Positions 15,267 through 23,550 of a DNA stretch of 64,000 bases are shown in pieces (position 1 is the first letter of the stretch; each line of letters starts with the position of its first letter). A model generated the notes under the pieces. The model made no database searches. It had not been told where the DNA came from and was given only the letters and a program-made list of their open reading frames with translations. Origin of the DNA: an uncultured bacterium (lineage in GTDB: Bacteria; Bacillota; Clostridia; Lachnospirales; Lachnospiraceae); the NCBI GenBank assembly GCA_947643145.1, contig CANRVD010000003.1, positions 59,228-123,227 of the forward strand, read 5' to 3'. The position numbers were made by a program, and so were the translations under genes.

Positions 15267-16697
15267 TTGATTAAAGAAAACCAAAAACTATTAAACTTCC
15301 TGCGGCTTGTAGTGGATGCCCTGATTATCGCATTCTCCTACCTTCTCGCATTTGATTTACGTTTTGATGATACCAGAAGCCCACTCATAAAGCATGGCAT
15401 TATTGCCGCACCAATTGGCTACTTCCGTACACCGGAGGATTACTATTCCTTATTAATCCTGTTAATTCCCTGCTATCTTATTTTATACCGAATGATGGGA
15501 ATGTATGACCCAAAACGTACTGCAGGACGCCGTTCGGAACTTTGGGGATTGATAAAAGCTAACGCATTTGGCCTTATTTACTGTGTTGCAGTCCTGTACT
15601 TAATCAAAGAACCAGATTTTGCCCGTCTGTTTTTAGTAATTTTTGCTACGACGAACCTAACATTAGACTATATTTTCCGATTAATTGTAATGCGTATCCT
15701 AAAGCAGATGCGACGCTCTGGCATGAATCTAAAACACATTCTTCTGGTTGGTTATAGCCGTACGGCTGAAGGCTATATTGACAGGCTGCGTGTCCATCCT
15801 GAGTGGGGCTATAAGGTACATGGGATTTTGGATGACAGCCATGCCGTTGGCGACTCTTACCGCCAGATAAATATAATTGGCAGCATTGCTGCATTAGAAA
15901 AGCTTCTTGCAACCAATGAGTTTGATGAAATTGCCATCACACTTAGTATTGATGAATTTGCCAAACTGGAGCGCATTGTGGCTGTCTGCGAAAAATCCGG
16001 TGTCCACACAAAATTTATTCCTGACTACAACCATATTATTCCAACCAAACCTTATACAGAGGATTTGGACGGACTTCCGGTTATTCATGTACGCCACGTG
16101 CCGCTGAGCAGTTCTTTTAACAACATCATCAAGCGTACGGTAGATATTTTTGGTTCACTGGTTGCCATTATCCTTTTTTCCATTCCAATGATAATTGTAG
16201 CATGTATCGTTAAAATCACTTCACCGGGACCGCTTATTTTTAAGCAGACGCGTATCGGCCTCCATAACCGCGAATTTCAAATGTATAAATTCCGCTCTAT
16301 GCGTGTGCAGACGGAAAAGGAAGAAAAGAAAGCATGGACTACCCAGAATGACCCACGTGTTACCCCAATTGGGAAATTTATGCGAAAAACGAATATAGAT
16401 GAGCTTCCACAGCTTTTTAATGTCTTAAAGGGTGATATGAGCATGGTGGGACCGCGTCCGGAGCGCCCATACTTTGTGGACAAATTTAAAGAGGACATTC
16501 CACGCTATATGATTAAACATCAGGTTCGTCCGGGCATGACCGGCTGGGCGCAGGTAAATGGTTATCGCGGTGATACCTCCATTACCAAGCGAATCCAGTG
16601 TGATTTATACTATGTGGAGAACTGGACGCTTCTGTTGGATTTCAAAATATTGTTCCTGACATTCTTTGGAAGAAGTGTTAATAAAAATGCATATTAA
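15267..16697 (+). CDS. Polyprenyl glycosylphosphotransferase (WcaJ/EpsL-like)
   Basis: Transfers a hexose-1-phosphate from a UDP-sugar to undecaprenyl phosphate, starting exopolysaccharide repeat units at the membrane. About 476 residues: four to five N-terminal spans, a central CoA-binding-like Rossmann domain (HILLVGYSRTAEGYIDRL), a further span (SLVAIILFSIPMIIVACI), then the catalytic bacterial sugar transferase domain with KFRSMRVQTEKEEKKAW, TNIDELPQLFNVLKGDMSMVGPRPERP and the MTGWAQVNGYRG block. The start is inferred as TTG 15267 because GAGG lies 6 nt before it, and by analogy with leader copies A and B; the in-frame ATG 15255 overlaps that SD. No other polysaccharide genes adjoin; a two-component system follows in the same operon. 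Confidence 0.92.
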   Translation: MIKENQKLLNFLRLVVDALIIAFSYLLAFDLRFDDTRSPLIKHGIIAAPIGYFRTPEDYYSLLILLIPCYLILYRMMGMYDPKRTAGRRSELWGLIKANAFGLIYCVAVLYLIKEPDFARLFLVIFATTNLTLDYIFRLIVMRILKQMRRSGMNLKHILLVGYSRTAEGYIDRLRVHPEWGYKVHGILDDSHAVGDSYRQINIIGSIAALEKLLATNEFDEIAITLSIDEFAKLERIVAVCEKSGVHTKFIPDYNHIIPTKPYTEDLDGLPVIHVRHVPLSSSFNNIIKRTVDIFGSLVAIILFSIPMIIVACIVKITSPGPLIFKQTRIGLHNREFQMYKFRSMRVQTEKEEKKAWTTQNDPRVTPIGKFMRKTNIDELPQLFNVLKGDMSMVGPRPERPYFVDKFKEDIPRYMIKHQVRPGMTGWAQVNGYRGDTSITKRIQCDLYYVENWTLLLDFKILFLTFFGRSVNKNAY

Positions 16698-16711
16698 AGG
16701 TGGTGAACAGA

Positions 16712-18271
16712 TTGAAAATAAGAGGCAGATTGATTACAGCATTCCTTATAATGACCATTTTTCCGGTTATTTTAATGCTGATTTGTGTTACTGCTATCTT
16801 AGACAACCAATATAATATCCTGACTGATTCGTATAATATAAAAAAATCTTCTTATGACAGTTCGGATATTATTCTGAACCCAACCAATTTATTTTACAAT
16901 ATTTCCCGCAGAGATTATGAAATTCTCAGCCAGATTATCTCGACAGATGCGCAAAAATTTTTGGATAAGGATTTTTTAGAATCTACCAATCAAAATCTCA
17001 AAAAAAGAGGTACATTTCTAATTGTAGTAAAGGAAAGAAAATACTATTATATTGGTAACACGGAGATTTTCCAAAAAATGTCCGGCCTTCCTCTTCACAG
17101 CACTTATAATGAAAAAACAAACCGGCTCACATTTATTGACCAAAATACCTCTTCTATTATCAAGTCATGTACGTTCTATTTTGCAGATAAAACTTTGGGA
17201 CAAGTATTTCTCGTTACTGATTTTTCAGAAATGCTCCCCCGGCTGGAACACTCCGTAATAGAAATTATTATTGCATTTTTTACTATTTTGCTGATAACCG
17301 GGCTTCTGCTCAACATATGGATTTACCGAAGTATTTTGCGCCCGCTTTCTATTCTCAGACTGGCTACGACACAGATTGGTGATGGAAATTTAAGCCAGCC
17401 AATTCCCCTGACTTCACAGGATGAAATCGGCCAGCTCTGTAAGGATTTTGAAGAAATGCGCATCCGCCTGCAAAAAATGATAGCGGAACAAATCCAGTCA
17501 GAGGAAGAAACCCGCGAAATAATAAGTAGTATTTCCCATGATTTAAAAACACCTGTCACTGCCATAAAAGGATATACAGAAGGCATCTTAGACGGAGTAG
17601 CAGACACACCGGAGAAACAGGCAAAATATCTGCAAACCATTTATAATAAAACCAATGATATTACTTACCTGATTGACGAGCTGGCTGTTTTCTCTAAGGT
17701 CGAACGAAATTCCCTGGCCTACAATTTTGTATCTGTCAATCTGGAAAGTTACTTTGCTGATTGTATTGAAGATATCTCTTTGGATTTGGAATCCAGAAAT
17801 ATGACCGTTGAATACTATAATGCAACAGATAAAGATACCTTTGTTCTAGTCGATACGGAACAATTAAAAAGAGTTCTTAACAATATTTTAGAAAATGCAG
17901 CTAAATATAATGACAAGCCAGCAGGACATATATCCATCCGTGTAGAGGATGTACCAATTCCACCGGCAGCACCGCCTTTGTACCGGCAGCTAAAAGAGGA
18001 CGGTACGGATTTAATTCCAAGGCAGACTCCGGAAGAATTTGTTCAAATACAGATAGAAGATGACGGGCCAGGCATTGCCGCAGCAGATTTAACGCATATT
18101 TTTGACCGTTTTTTCCGTGCAGATATGTCCAGAAATTCTTCCAGGCGCGGAAGCGGTTTGGGGCTTGCTATTGTCAAAAAGATTATCTCTGACCACGGCG
18201 GAAACGTCTGGGCTGAAAGTATCGAAGGCGTAGGAACCAGTTTTTATTTTACACTTAAAAAAACATCATAG
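16712..18271 (+). CDS. Sensor histidine kinase with extracellular domain and HAMP
   Basis: Membrane kinase of about 519 residues. TTG 16712 is preferred (AAGGTGG 8 nt before; the track start is GTG 16700). Order: TM1 (LITAFLIMTIFPVILMLICV), an extracellular sensor of about 150 residues, TM2 (IEIIIAFFTILLITGLLLNI), HAMP, HisKA with IISSISHDLKTPVTAIKGY, and HATPase with NNILENAAKYND, DDGPGIAAADLTHIFDRFF and GSGLGLAIVKKI. It begins 14 bp after the glycosyltransferase stop, so it is co-transcribed and may monitor the envelope or polysaccharide state. Confidence 0.94.
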   Translation: MKIRGRLITAFLIMTIFPVILMLICVTAILDNQYNILTDSYNIKKSSYDSSDIILNPTNLFYNISRRDYEILSQIISTDAQKFLDKDFLESTNQNLKKRGTFLIVVKERKYYYIGNTEIFQKMSGLPLHSTYNEKTNRLTFIDQNTSSIIKSCTFYFADKTLGQVFLVTDFSEMLPRLEHSVIEIIIAFFTILLITGLLLNIWIYRSILRPLSILRLATTQIGDGNLSQPIPLTSQDEIGQLCKDFEEMRIRLQKMIAEQIQSEEETREIISSISHDLKTPVTAIKGYTEGILDGVADTPEKQAKYLQTIYNKTNDITYLIDELAVFSKVERNSLAYNFVSVNLESYFADCIEDISLDLESRNMTVEYYNATDKDTFVLVDTEQLKRVLNNILENAAKYNDKPAGHISIRVEDVPIPPAAPPLYRQLKEDGTDLIPRQTPEEFVQIQIEDDGPGIAAADLTHIFDRFFRADMSRNSSRRGSGLGLAIVKKIISDHGGNVWAESIEGVGTSFYFTLKKTS

Positions 18272-18287
18272 AACAGGAGAATACATA

Positions 18288-18977
18288 ATGAGCACAATAT
18301 TAATTATTGAGGATGAAACCTCCATTGCAGAACTTGAAAAAGATTATCTTGAATTAAGCGGTTTTGATGTGATGATAGAAAATGACGGATGCGAAGGAGC
18401 GGCCCATGCATTAAGCGAGGATTTTGACTTAATTATACTGGATTTAATGCTTCCTAACATGGATGGCTTTGAAATCTGCCGTCTTATTCGCGAAAAGAAA
18501 AACACGCCAATTATTATAGTTTCCGCCAAAAAGGATGACATTGACAAAATCCGCGGTCTTGGAATGGGTTCTGATGACTATATCACCAAACCATTCAGCC
18601 CAAGTGAGCTTGTCGCAAGAGTCAAAGCACATCTGGCACGTTATAAACGCCTGACCACATCCAACCTGCCTGAAAACGAAATTATCGAAATCCGCGGCCT
18701 GAAAATCGATAAAACAGCAAGACGTGTTTATGTTAATGGCGTTGAAAAAACCTTTACCACAAAAGAATTTGACCTTTTGACATTTTTAGCAAAACATCCA
18801 AACCATGTCTTCTCCAAAGAAGAACTTTTTAAAGAAATATGGGAAATGGAATCGGTGGGTGATATCGCAACCGTAACGGTACATATTAAGAAAATCCGTG
18901 AAAAAATCGAAAAAACAACCTCTAAGCCACAATATATAGAAACCATATGGGGCGTGGGGTACCGCTTTAAGGTATGA
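18288..18977 (+). CDS. OmpR/PhoB-family response regulator
   Basis: DNA-binding regulator of 229 residues, partner of the kinase ending 16 bp upstream. Receiver: acidic pair in IEDETS, phospho-acceptor in FDLIILDLMLPNMDGFE, lysine in DYITKPFSPSELVARV. The winged helix shows KTFTTKEFDLLTFLAKHP and HIKKIREKIE...YIETIWGVGYRF. SD is AGGAGA. Third gene of the glycosylphosphotransferase operon; targets unknown. Confidence 0.95.
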   Translation: MSTILIIEDETSIAELEKDYLELSGFDVMIENDGCEGAAHALSEDFDLIILDLMLPNMDGFEICRLIREKKNTPIIIVSAKKDDIDKIRGLGMGSDDYITKPFSPSELVARVKAHLARYKRLTTSNLPENEIIEIRGLKIDKTARRVYVNGVEKTFTTKEFDLLTFLAKHPNHVFSKEELFKEIWEMESVGDIATVTVHIKKIREKIEKTTSKPQYIETIWGVGYRFKV

Positions 18978-19074
18978 ACAAACGGTAAACAAAGGCATAA
19001 CAAGTGTCGTGACAGCATGACATCTGTTTTAATTCTACCCGCTGTTTATTCACACTTTTTTCACAAGGCTATCA
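18978..19074. other. Intergenic stretch after the response regulator
   Basis: No terminator, ORF or repeat visible in this part of the 300-bp gap; a promoter-hairpin-terminator unit follows. Confidence 0.4.
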
Positions 19075-19188
19075 TTGGGTGTTCATATCTACCGCGTATA
19101 ATATACTTATCAAATGAAAAACATTTGATAATTGCTTAAAATTTTTTTATACCTTCTCCTTAAGGACTGCTGCTTTGCAGTCCTTTTT
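19075..19188 (+). ncRNA. Candidate short transcript or attenuated leader before ytvI
   Basis: TTGGGT (19075-19080), 16 bp, TATAAT (19097-19102) is a plausible promoter. It would start an RNA near 19109 that meets an intrinsic terminator, AAGGACTGC/GCAGTCCTT plus T5 (19162-19188). The hairpin TTATCAAATG/CATTTGATAA (19107-19131) sits at the predicted 5' end. The RNA would be about 80 nt: either a small RNA or a leader whose read-through feeds ytvI. Confidence 0.4.
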
Positions 19189-19278
19189 ACTTATCTGCAT
19201 AATTTCTTTTTTTTCGTTAAGACTAACTACAACATATTAGATGAAACGGTTAAAATTTTTGCAGAAGGGAGAAAACAC

Positions 19279-20334
19279 ATGGACAAATCAACTCTTCTTT
19301 ACCAGTTTTTGCGCTTTTCTTTGGTAACTGCCGGTGTCTATCTGTTTTTTCGCTATCTGCTTCCACTTATTTTTCCATTTCTCCTTGCCTATGTCCTGAT
19401 GCGTCTTCTCTACCCGGTCATGAATTTTTGTCGCAACCGTTTAAAGCTTCCCCGCTTTCTGTCGCACTATGGTGTTCTAATTGCCTTTCTTGCTGGAACT
19501 GCAGGTATCCTGCTTGTTATTATTTGTAAACTGATATCCCAGCTCCGCCTTCTATTTCTTAACTTTCCCGTATACCGTCAAATCCTTAGCAGTACGCTTT
19601 GTAAGCAGACGGAACGTTTCTGCCACTGCATTGATTATTATTTCAACTTAGAAAATGGCACGGTACTTGGCTTTTGCGAAAAACAACTGCAGCAATTTGA
19701 GAAGACCAGCGGGGAACTATTGACCACCCAGGCAGGCAAGACCCTGCTTAATTGTATTTCCGGCTCCTTCCATTTTCTGGCTGTCCTTGCAATTGTCATT
19801 ATTTCAATGCTAATTTTAGTCAAAGAAATAGAGCCGCTTCATAAATCCTATCGAAACAGCTCTATCTTTGAACCAGTCCACTTTATACTGAGCCGCCTGA
19901 AAGAAGGCGGGCTGACCTATCTGAAAGCAGAGGGAATTATATTAATCATAAATTGGCTTATTTGCTCCTTTGGGCTTTTTTTAATACACAACCCATATTT
20001 TTTTCTGATTGGAATGGGTATTGCCATTTTTGATGCTTTCCCTGTCCTTGGAAGCGGTATGATTTTTGTCCCATGGAGTCTCTATGAATTTTTCAACCAA
20101 AACTATTATCCGGCATCTATACTGATTACCGCATATCTGATTACCCTTTTTGTCCGGGAATTTTTGGAAGCAAAACTCATTGGAAAAGGACTGGGATTCA
20201 ATCCTTTCCTTATGATTACCTCTATCTTTATTGGCATAGAGCTGTTTGGCGTGTCAGGAATTCTGCTCGGTCCGCTCGCTCTTGTATTAATTCAGGGCAT
20301 TATAAAATTAGACAGCCAGTTTCCAATCCGTTAA
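19279..20334 (+). CDS. AI-2E superfamily membrane protein, YtvI-like
   Basis: Polytopic protein of 351 residues from ATG 19279 (GGGAG upstream; the longer track start at 19132 runs through a terminator and is rejected). Two N-terminal spans, a cytoplasmic or extracellular middle of about 120 residues, and five or more C-terminal spans with FDAFPVLGSGMIFVPWSLYE and LGFNPFLMITSIFIGIELFG. Length and layout match the sporulation-associated YtvI subgroup, but its role is poorly defined. It converges with a G3E GTPase gene; a terminator of that gene follows its stop. Confidence 0.88.
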   Translation: MDKSTLLYQFLRFSLVTAGVYLFFRYLLPLIFPFLLAYVLMRLLYPVMNFCRNRLKLPRFLSHYGVLIAFLAGTAGILLVIICKLISQLRLLFLNFPVYRQILSSTLCKQTERFCHCIDYYFNLENGTVLGFCEKQLQQFEKTSGELLTTQAGKTLLNCISGSFHFLAVLAIVIISMLILVKEIEPLHKSYRNSSIFEPVHFILSRLKEGGLTYLKAEGIILIINWLICSFGLFLIHNPYFFLIGMGIAIFDAFPVLGSGMIFVPWSLYEFFNQNYYPASILITAYLITLFVREFLEAKLIGKGLGFNPFLMITSIFIGIELFGVSGILLGPLALVLIQGIIKLDSQFPIR

Positions 20335-20361
20335 AAAAGTGCACCAACTTCGCTGGTGCAC
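20333..20361 (-). terminator. Intrinsic terminator of the G3E-YcgQ-like gene
   Basis: On the minus strand GTGCACCA and TGGTGCAC pair around a 7-nt loop and are followed by TTTTTT. The T-tract overlaps the ytvI stop codon on the other strand. Confidence 0.8.
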
Positions 20362-20379
20362 TAACAAACCCATATCATC

Positions 20380-21360
20380 TTAATTAAAGTATACCAGCTC
20401 CTCTTTTGGCTTCTGTGCTTCCTCCACATCTTCTGCATAGAAGACAGGTCCTTCCTCTCCATATTCCTTCATATATTTGTATTCCAAACGAGCCGTCACA
20501 GTAACATACTGTTTGTTCTGGAATCCCGACCAGTCATCTGCCTTACACAGAAAACCAATATACTGAACATCATCAACACAGCAGGTCATCGCAAAACGTC
20601 CAAATATTGCAAAGCCGGCTGGAATCCCCGGCGGTTTCTGAATCAGTCCGCTTACCTTAAGCGTTTTACCAGTGTAAGTTTCCGGGCTCTCCAACATATC
20701 AATATACCAAAGCCCAAAATCATCATCCGATATTTCAATAATTTCCGCATTGATATCAAAAGGCATTTCCTCTTTCATCTCATAAAATGCCTCATCCTCT
20801 GATTCATACACAATCTGCGCTCTTGGATTCACTGCTTTGACACTGCCGCGGATAGCCGTTTTACTGGTCTGTAATGTGCAGCGGTTTACAATAACCATCT
20901 CAGAAACCCGAAATTGTTCTACCATCATGGAAGGCATATTTTTCATATAAAGCGAAAAACTTTCGTCATTCACAACATCAATCGTCTGAAAAATCACTTC
21001 CCGGTCAAAACAGATTTCCTCCAGTTCATCATAGATTTCTGGAATATGGCTGGTTGTCCACATTCCATTATATTCAATGATAATCCGCTCTGGACGGTGT
21101 TCCTTTAAATATTTCTGCATAACTTTGCCAGTAAAAGACTCCTCTTCTTCGATGTATTCGCAGACAGCACCTGTTTTTTCCAGAAACTCCTGCCCGTACT
21201 CCTCTTCCCCCTCTTCACAGGCAAGAATCAGAGTCTTTGCATTGTCATCAAATAATTCATCTGTCAGCAAATCGCAAATCAGACTGGTTTTTCCCGCTTC
21301 CAAAAACCCCATAATGACATAAACCATCATTTCCGGTTTTTTTCTTCCAAGCATCTTCAT
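20380..21360 (-). CDS. G3E-type GTPase fused to a YcgQ-like C-terminal domain
   Basis: 326 residues. The N-terminal half is a G3E (CobW-like) GTPase with an altered P-loop, GFLEAGKTSLICDL, and a Walker B equivalent RIIIEYNG; the NKxD base-recognition motif reads NRCT and the CxCC metal site is absent. The C-terminal third (GKTLKVSGLIQKPPGIP, RFAMTCCVDDVQYIGFL, YVTVTARLEY) resembles the soluble end of TIGR03943/YcgQ proteins, which accompany the YcgR permease in metal-stress loci. No permease adjoins. It lies downstream of a classical His-rich G3E protein in the same direction, and the two probably cooperate in zinc or other metal allocation. Confidence 0.75.
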   Translation of the reverse strand: MKMLGRKKPEMMVYVIMGFLEAGKTSLICDLLTDELFDDNAKTLILACEEGEEEYGQEFLEKTGAVCEYIEEEESFTGKVMQKYLKEHRPERIIIEYNGMWTTSHIPEIYDELEEICFDREVIFQTIDVVNDESFSLYMKNMPSMMVEQFRVSEMVIVNRCTLQTSKTAIRGSVKAVNPRAQIVYESEDEAFYEMKEEMPFDINAEIIEISDDDFGLWYIDMLESPETYTGKTLKVSGLIQKPPGIPAGFAIFGRFAMTCCVDDVQYIGFLCKADDWSGFQNKQYVTVTARLEYKYMKEYGEEGPVFYAEDVEEAQKPKEELVYFN

Positions 21361-21373
21361 CCTCCATTCTTAT

Positions 21374-21418
21374 CAACAATAAATTGCAGGCTCCGCCAAT
21401 ATACCTACTGTCATAAAT
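21374..21418. repeat. CAATARA-CAGGCTYCGC dispersed repeat, copy 1
   Basis: Aligns with 57206-57251 and 62780-62825 (shared CAATA, CAGGCT, CTGTCAT blocks). All three copies are in gaps between minus-strand genes, upstream of the next start codon. In the same gap are the hairpins GAAGAATC/GATTCTTC and GCCGAT/ATCGGC. Confidence 0.55.
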
Positions 21419-21510
21419 CCCTGCAAGCGAAGAATCGTTTTGGATTCTTCATAGACAAATCATAGAATTACTTTGCCGATGTCTTTTATCGGCTTAGAGA
21501 TTTTTTTCTC

Positions 21511-22587
21511 CTAAATATGAAAAAGCTCCTTTACTTTATCCTGCTTAAGTTCTGCACCGATGACACAAATGCGTCCGGTGAAATCTGCAGCACCACGTCG
21601 GATTTCTGTCTCCTCCGGTACCAAATCAAAATGGAACCATTCTCCTTCTTCTGCCGCAACAATTCCTTTTGCCCGAAGAACCTGACCATACTCGGTACTG
21701 CCTGCAAGCTTATCAATAATATCTTTCAGTTCCTCTTCTGTAAATTTATGTGCTGTCTCAATACCCATACTGGTAAATACATCATCTGCATGATGGTGGC
21801 CATGCTCATGGTGATGATGACCGCAGCCACACTCCCCGTCATGGTGATGCTCGTGGTCATGATGGTGATGCTCACAGCCACATTCTCCGTCGTGATGGTG
21901 TTCATGCTCATGATGGTGATGATGACCACAGCCGCATTCTCCATCATGATGGTGCTCATGGTGATGCTGCTCCTCTAAAAGCTCTTTTTCCAGAGAATTT
22001 ATCTTTTCCATAGCCTCTAAAATATTACTGCCATTGATTTCCTCCCAAGGTGTCGTAATAACAGATGCCTCATCATTCTTCTCATGAATCATCTTTAAGC
22101 AGGTATCTAACTTCTCCGCAGACACGTTCTGCGTACGGCTTAAGATAACGGTTCCTGCGTACTCAATCTGATTATTATAAAACTCACCATAATTTTTCAT
22201 ATACATTTTACACTTAGATGCATCTACAACTGTTGCCGTACTATTGATTTGACAGGAATCACCAATGTCCTGCACTGCCTTGATGACATCGGAAAGCTTA
22301 CCGACACCGGATGGCTCTATAATAACACGGTCTGGTGTATATTTCTCTAACACCTCTTTTAAAGCCTCGCCAAAATCACCTACCAGAGAACAACAGATAC
22401 AGCCGGAATTCATCTCTGTAATCTGAATTCCTGACTCCTTCAGAAATCCTCCGTCAATACCAATTTCACCAAACTCATTTTCAATCAAAACCAGCTTTTC
22501 GCCGGAAAATGCCTCTGCAATAAGCTTCTTAATCAGAGTCGTCTTTCCCGCTCCTAAAAAACCCGAAATAATATCAATTTTTGCCAT
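21511..22587 (-). CDS. G3E GTPase metallochaperone with His-rich repeats (CobW-like)
   Basis: 358 residues. P-loop GFLGAGKTT at 9-17, ENEFGEIGIDGGFL, the metal-binding CICC at 63-66, and IEPSGVGKL at 90-98. Residues 208-266 contain three copies of HHHDGECGC separated by His/Glu runs: more than 30 histidines plus paired cysteines, an obvious metal reservoir. The NKxD motif is replaced by SRTQ, which may alter guanine specificity. The C-terminal CobW_C domain ends at LFHI. G3E proteins insert or store metal (Zn, Ni, Co) in client enzymes; the client is not identifiable here. First gene of the pair with the YcgQ-fused GTPase. Confidence 0.9.
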   Translation of the reverse strand: MAKIDIISGFLGAGKTTLIKKLIAEAFSGEKLVLIENEFGEIGIDGGFLKESGIQITEMNSGCICCSLVGDFGEALKEVLEKYTPDRVIIEPSGVGKLSDVIKAVQDIGDSCQINSTATVVDASKCKMYMKNYGEFYNNQIEYAGTVILSRTQNVSAEKLDTCLKMIHEKNDEASVITTPWEEINGSNILEAMEKINSLEKELLEEQHHHEHHHDGECGCGHHHHHEHEHHHDGECGCEHHHHDHEHHHDGECGCGHHHHEHGHHHADDVFTSMGIETAHKFTEEELKDIIDKLAGSTEYGQVLRAKGIVAAEEGEWFHFDLVPEETEIRRGAADFTGRICVIGAELKQDKVKELFHI

Positions 22588-22637
22588 TAAAAATCAACTT
22601 CCTTTCTATAAATCTTATACTTTCAAATATTAAAAGA

Positions 22638-22657
22638 AGAATTTGCCTGCAAATTCT
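22638..22657 (-). terminator. Probable terminator after the TrmH-family gene
   Basis: AGAATTTGC/GCAAATTCT with a 2-nt apparent spacer (effective loop larger), followed on the minus strand by TCTTTTAA. Located 37 bp past the stop codon. Confidence 0.5.
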
Positions 22658-22693
22658 CCAAAGGTGAAACCATAGTTTTCTTTGCAACATTTT

Positions 22694-23431
22694 TTATACG
22701 CTATAGAAAAATCTGCACCTTTTAGATGCTTCATACATTGCTATACTGGCAGCAATCGGAAGGTTTAAACTGTCAATACGGTTTGAATGCGGAATAATAA
22801 TGCTGGTGCCAATCTCTGAAAACTCCGCTGGAAGCCCACTCGCTTCATTTCCAAAAATCAGAGAAAAATTTTTTCCCGGATGGATATCATGCAGGCTTAC
22901 CTCTGCATCTAACATAAAAGGATAAAATTCCCTGTTGTCAAATTGCCCGGCATATTCTGCAAAACTGTCAAAATATACAAAATCAGTAGAAAAAATTGCT
23001 CCCATGGAAGCACGTACCACTTTAGGATCAAATGCATCGACTCCCGGCCTGATAACCGCCATCTGGTTCATTCCAAAACCAAGGGCACTCCGCATAATAG
23101 TACCCATATTACCGGCATTTGACGGGTTTACCAATACGATATGCGCTCCGTCCTTTGCAAGATTTCCCTCGAACTTTCGAAACTCACCAATTATATAACA
23201 ATTTTCTTTCTGTGACAATACATGAAATATTTTATCCGTATAAATCATTTCAATTCCTGCATTCCTGCAAAGATTTTTCAGCCTGTCTAAAGTATCTCCC
23301 TGTTTCATACCGGAATGCACATATATCCTCTGCACATATTCAGCCTTATACTTTAAGAGTTCAAAGGTCAGTGTAATCCCCAGCGAATAGGATATATTGT
23401 CGTCCTTCCGGTATCTTTTATATACTGCCAT
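22694..23431 (-). CDS. SpoU/TrmH-family RNA 2'-O-methyltransferase
   Basis: Knotted SAM-dependent methyltransferase of 245 residues. The SPOUT motifs are complete: motif 1 NPSNAGNMGTIMRSALGFG, motif 2 LIFGNEASGLPAEF, motif 3 IPHSNRIDSLNLPIAASIAMYE. An N-terminal region of about 90 residues probably binds RNA. The track start at 23521 is rejected because a cheX terminator lies in that extension and because GGGAGG is spaced for ATG 23431. The RNA target (rRNA or tRNA) cannot be told from sequence. Confidence 0.92.
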   Translation of the reverse strand: MAVYKRYRKDDNISYSLGITLTFELLKYKAEYVQRIYVHSGMKQGDTLDRLKNLCRNAGIEMIYTDKIFHVLSQKENCYIIGEFRKFEGNLAKDGAHIVLVNPSNAGNMGTIMRSALGFGMNQMAVIRPGVDAFDPKVVRASMGAIFSTDFVYFDSFAEYAGQFDNREFYPFMLDAEVSLHDIHPGKNFSLIFGNEASGLPAEFSEIGTSIIIPHSNRIDSLNLPIAASIAMYEASKRCRFFYSV

Positions 23432-23499
23432 CCAAGCCCTCCCACTATACCAATATTTTAACCTGCATACTGCTGCTCTTCCGTAGATTTTCAGTAGAG

Positions 23500-23528
23500 G
23501 AAAAAGAGGGATTACTTCCATCCCTCTT
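23500..23528 (-). terminator. Intrinsic terminator of the cheX-like gene
   Basis: Minus-strand AGAGGGAT/ATCCCTCT hairpin (23505-23527) with TTTTT after it, 24 bp beyond the cheX stop. Confidence 0.75.
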
Positions 23529-23550
23529 AAATACTTCCCAAATTATACAG

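Noticed and set aside
21790-21966. CRISPR-like or tandem-repeat array
   Set aside because: The periodic sequence is in frame and encodes the His-rich metal-binding segment; no spacers.
21517-21978. 153-codon Met-rich plus-strand ORF
   Set aside because: Antisense of the His-rich CobW repeat (CAT/CAC codons read as ATG/GTG).
23432-23521. Longer N-terminus of the TrmH-family protein
   Set aside because: The extension covers the cheX terminator and lacks an SD, while GGGAGG fits the ATG at 23431.
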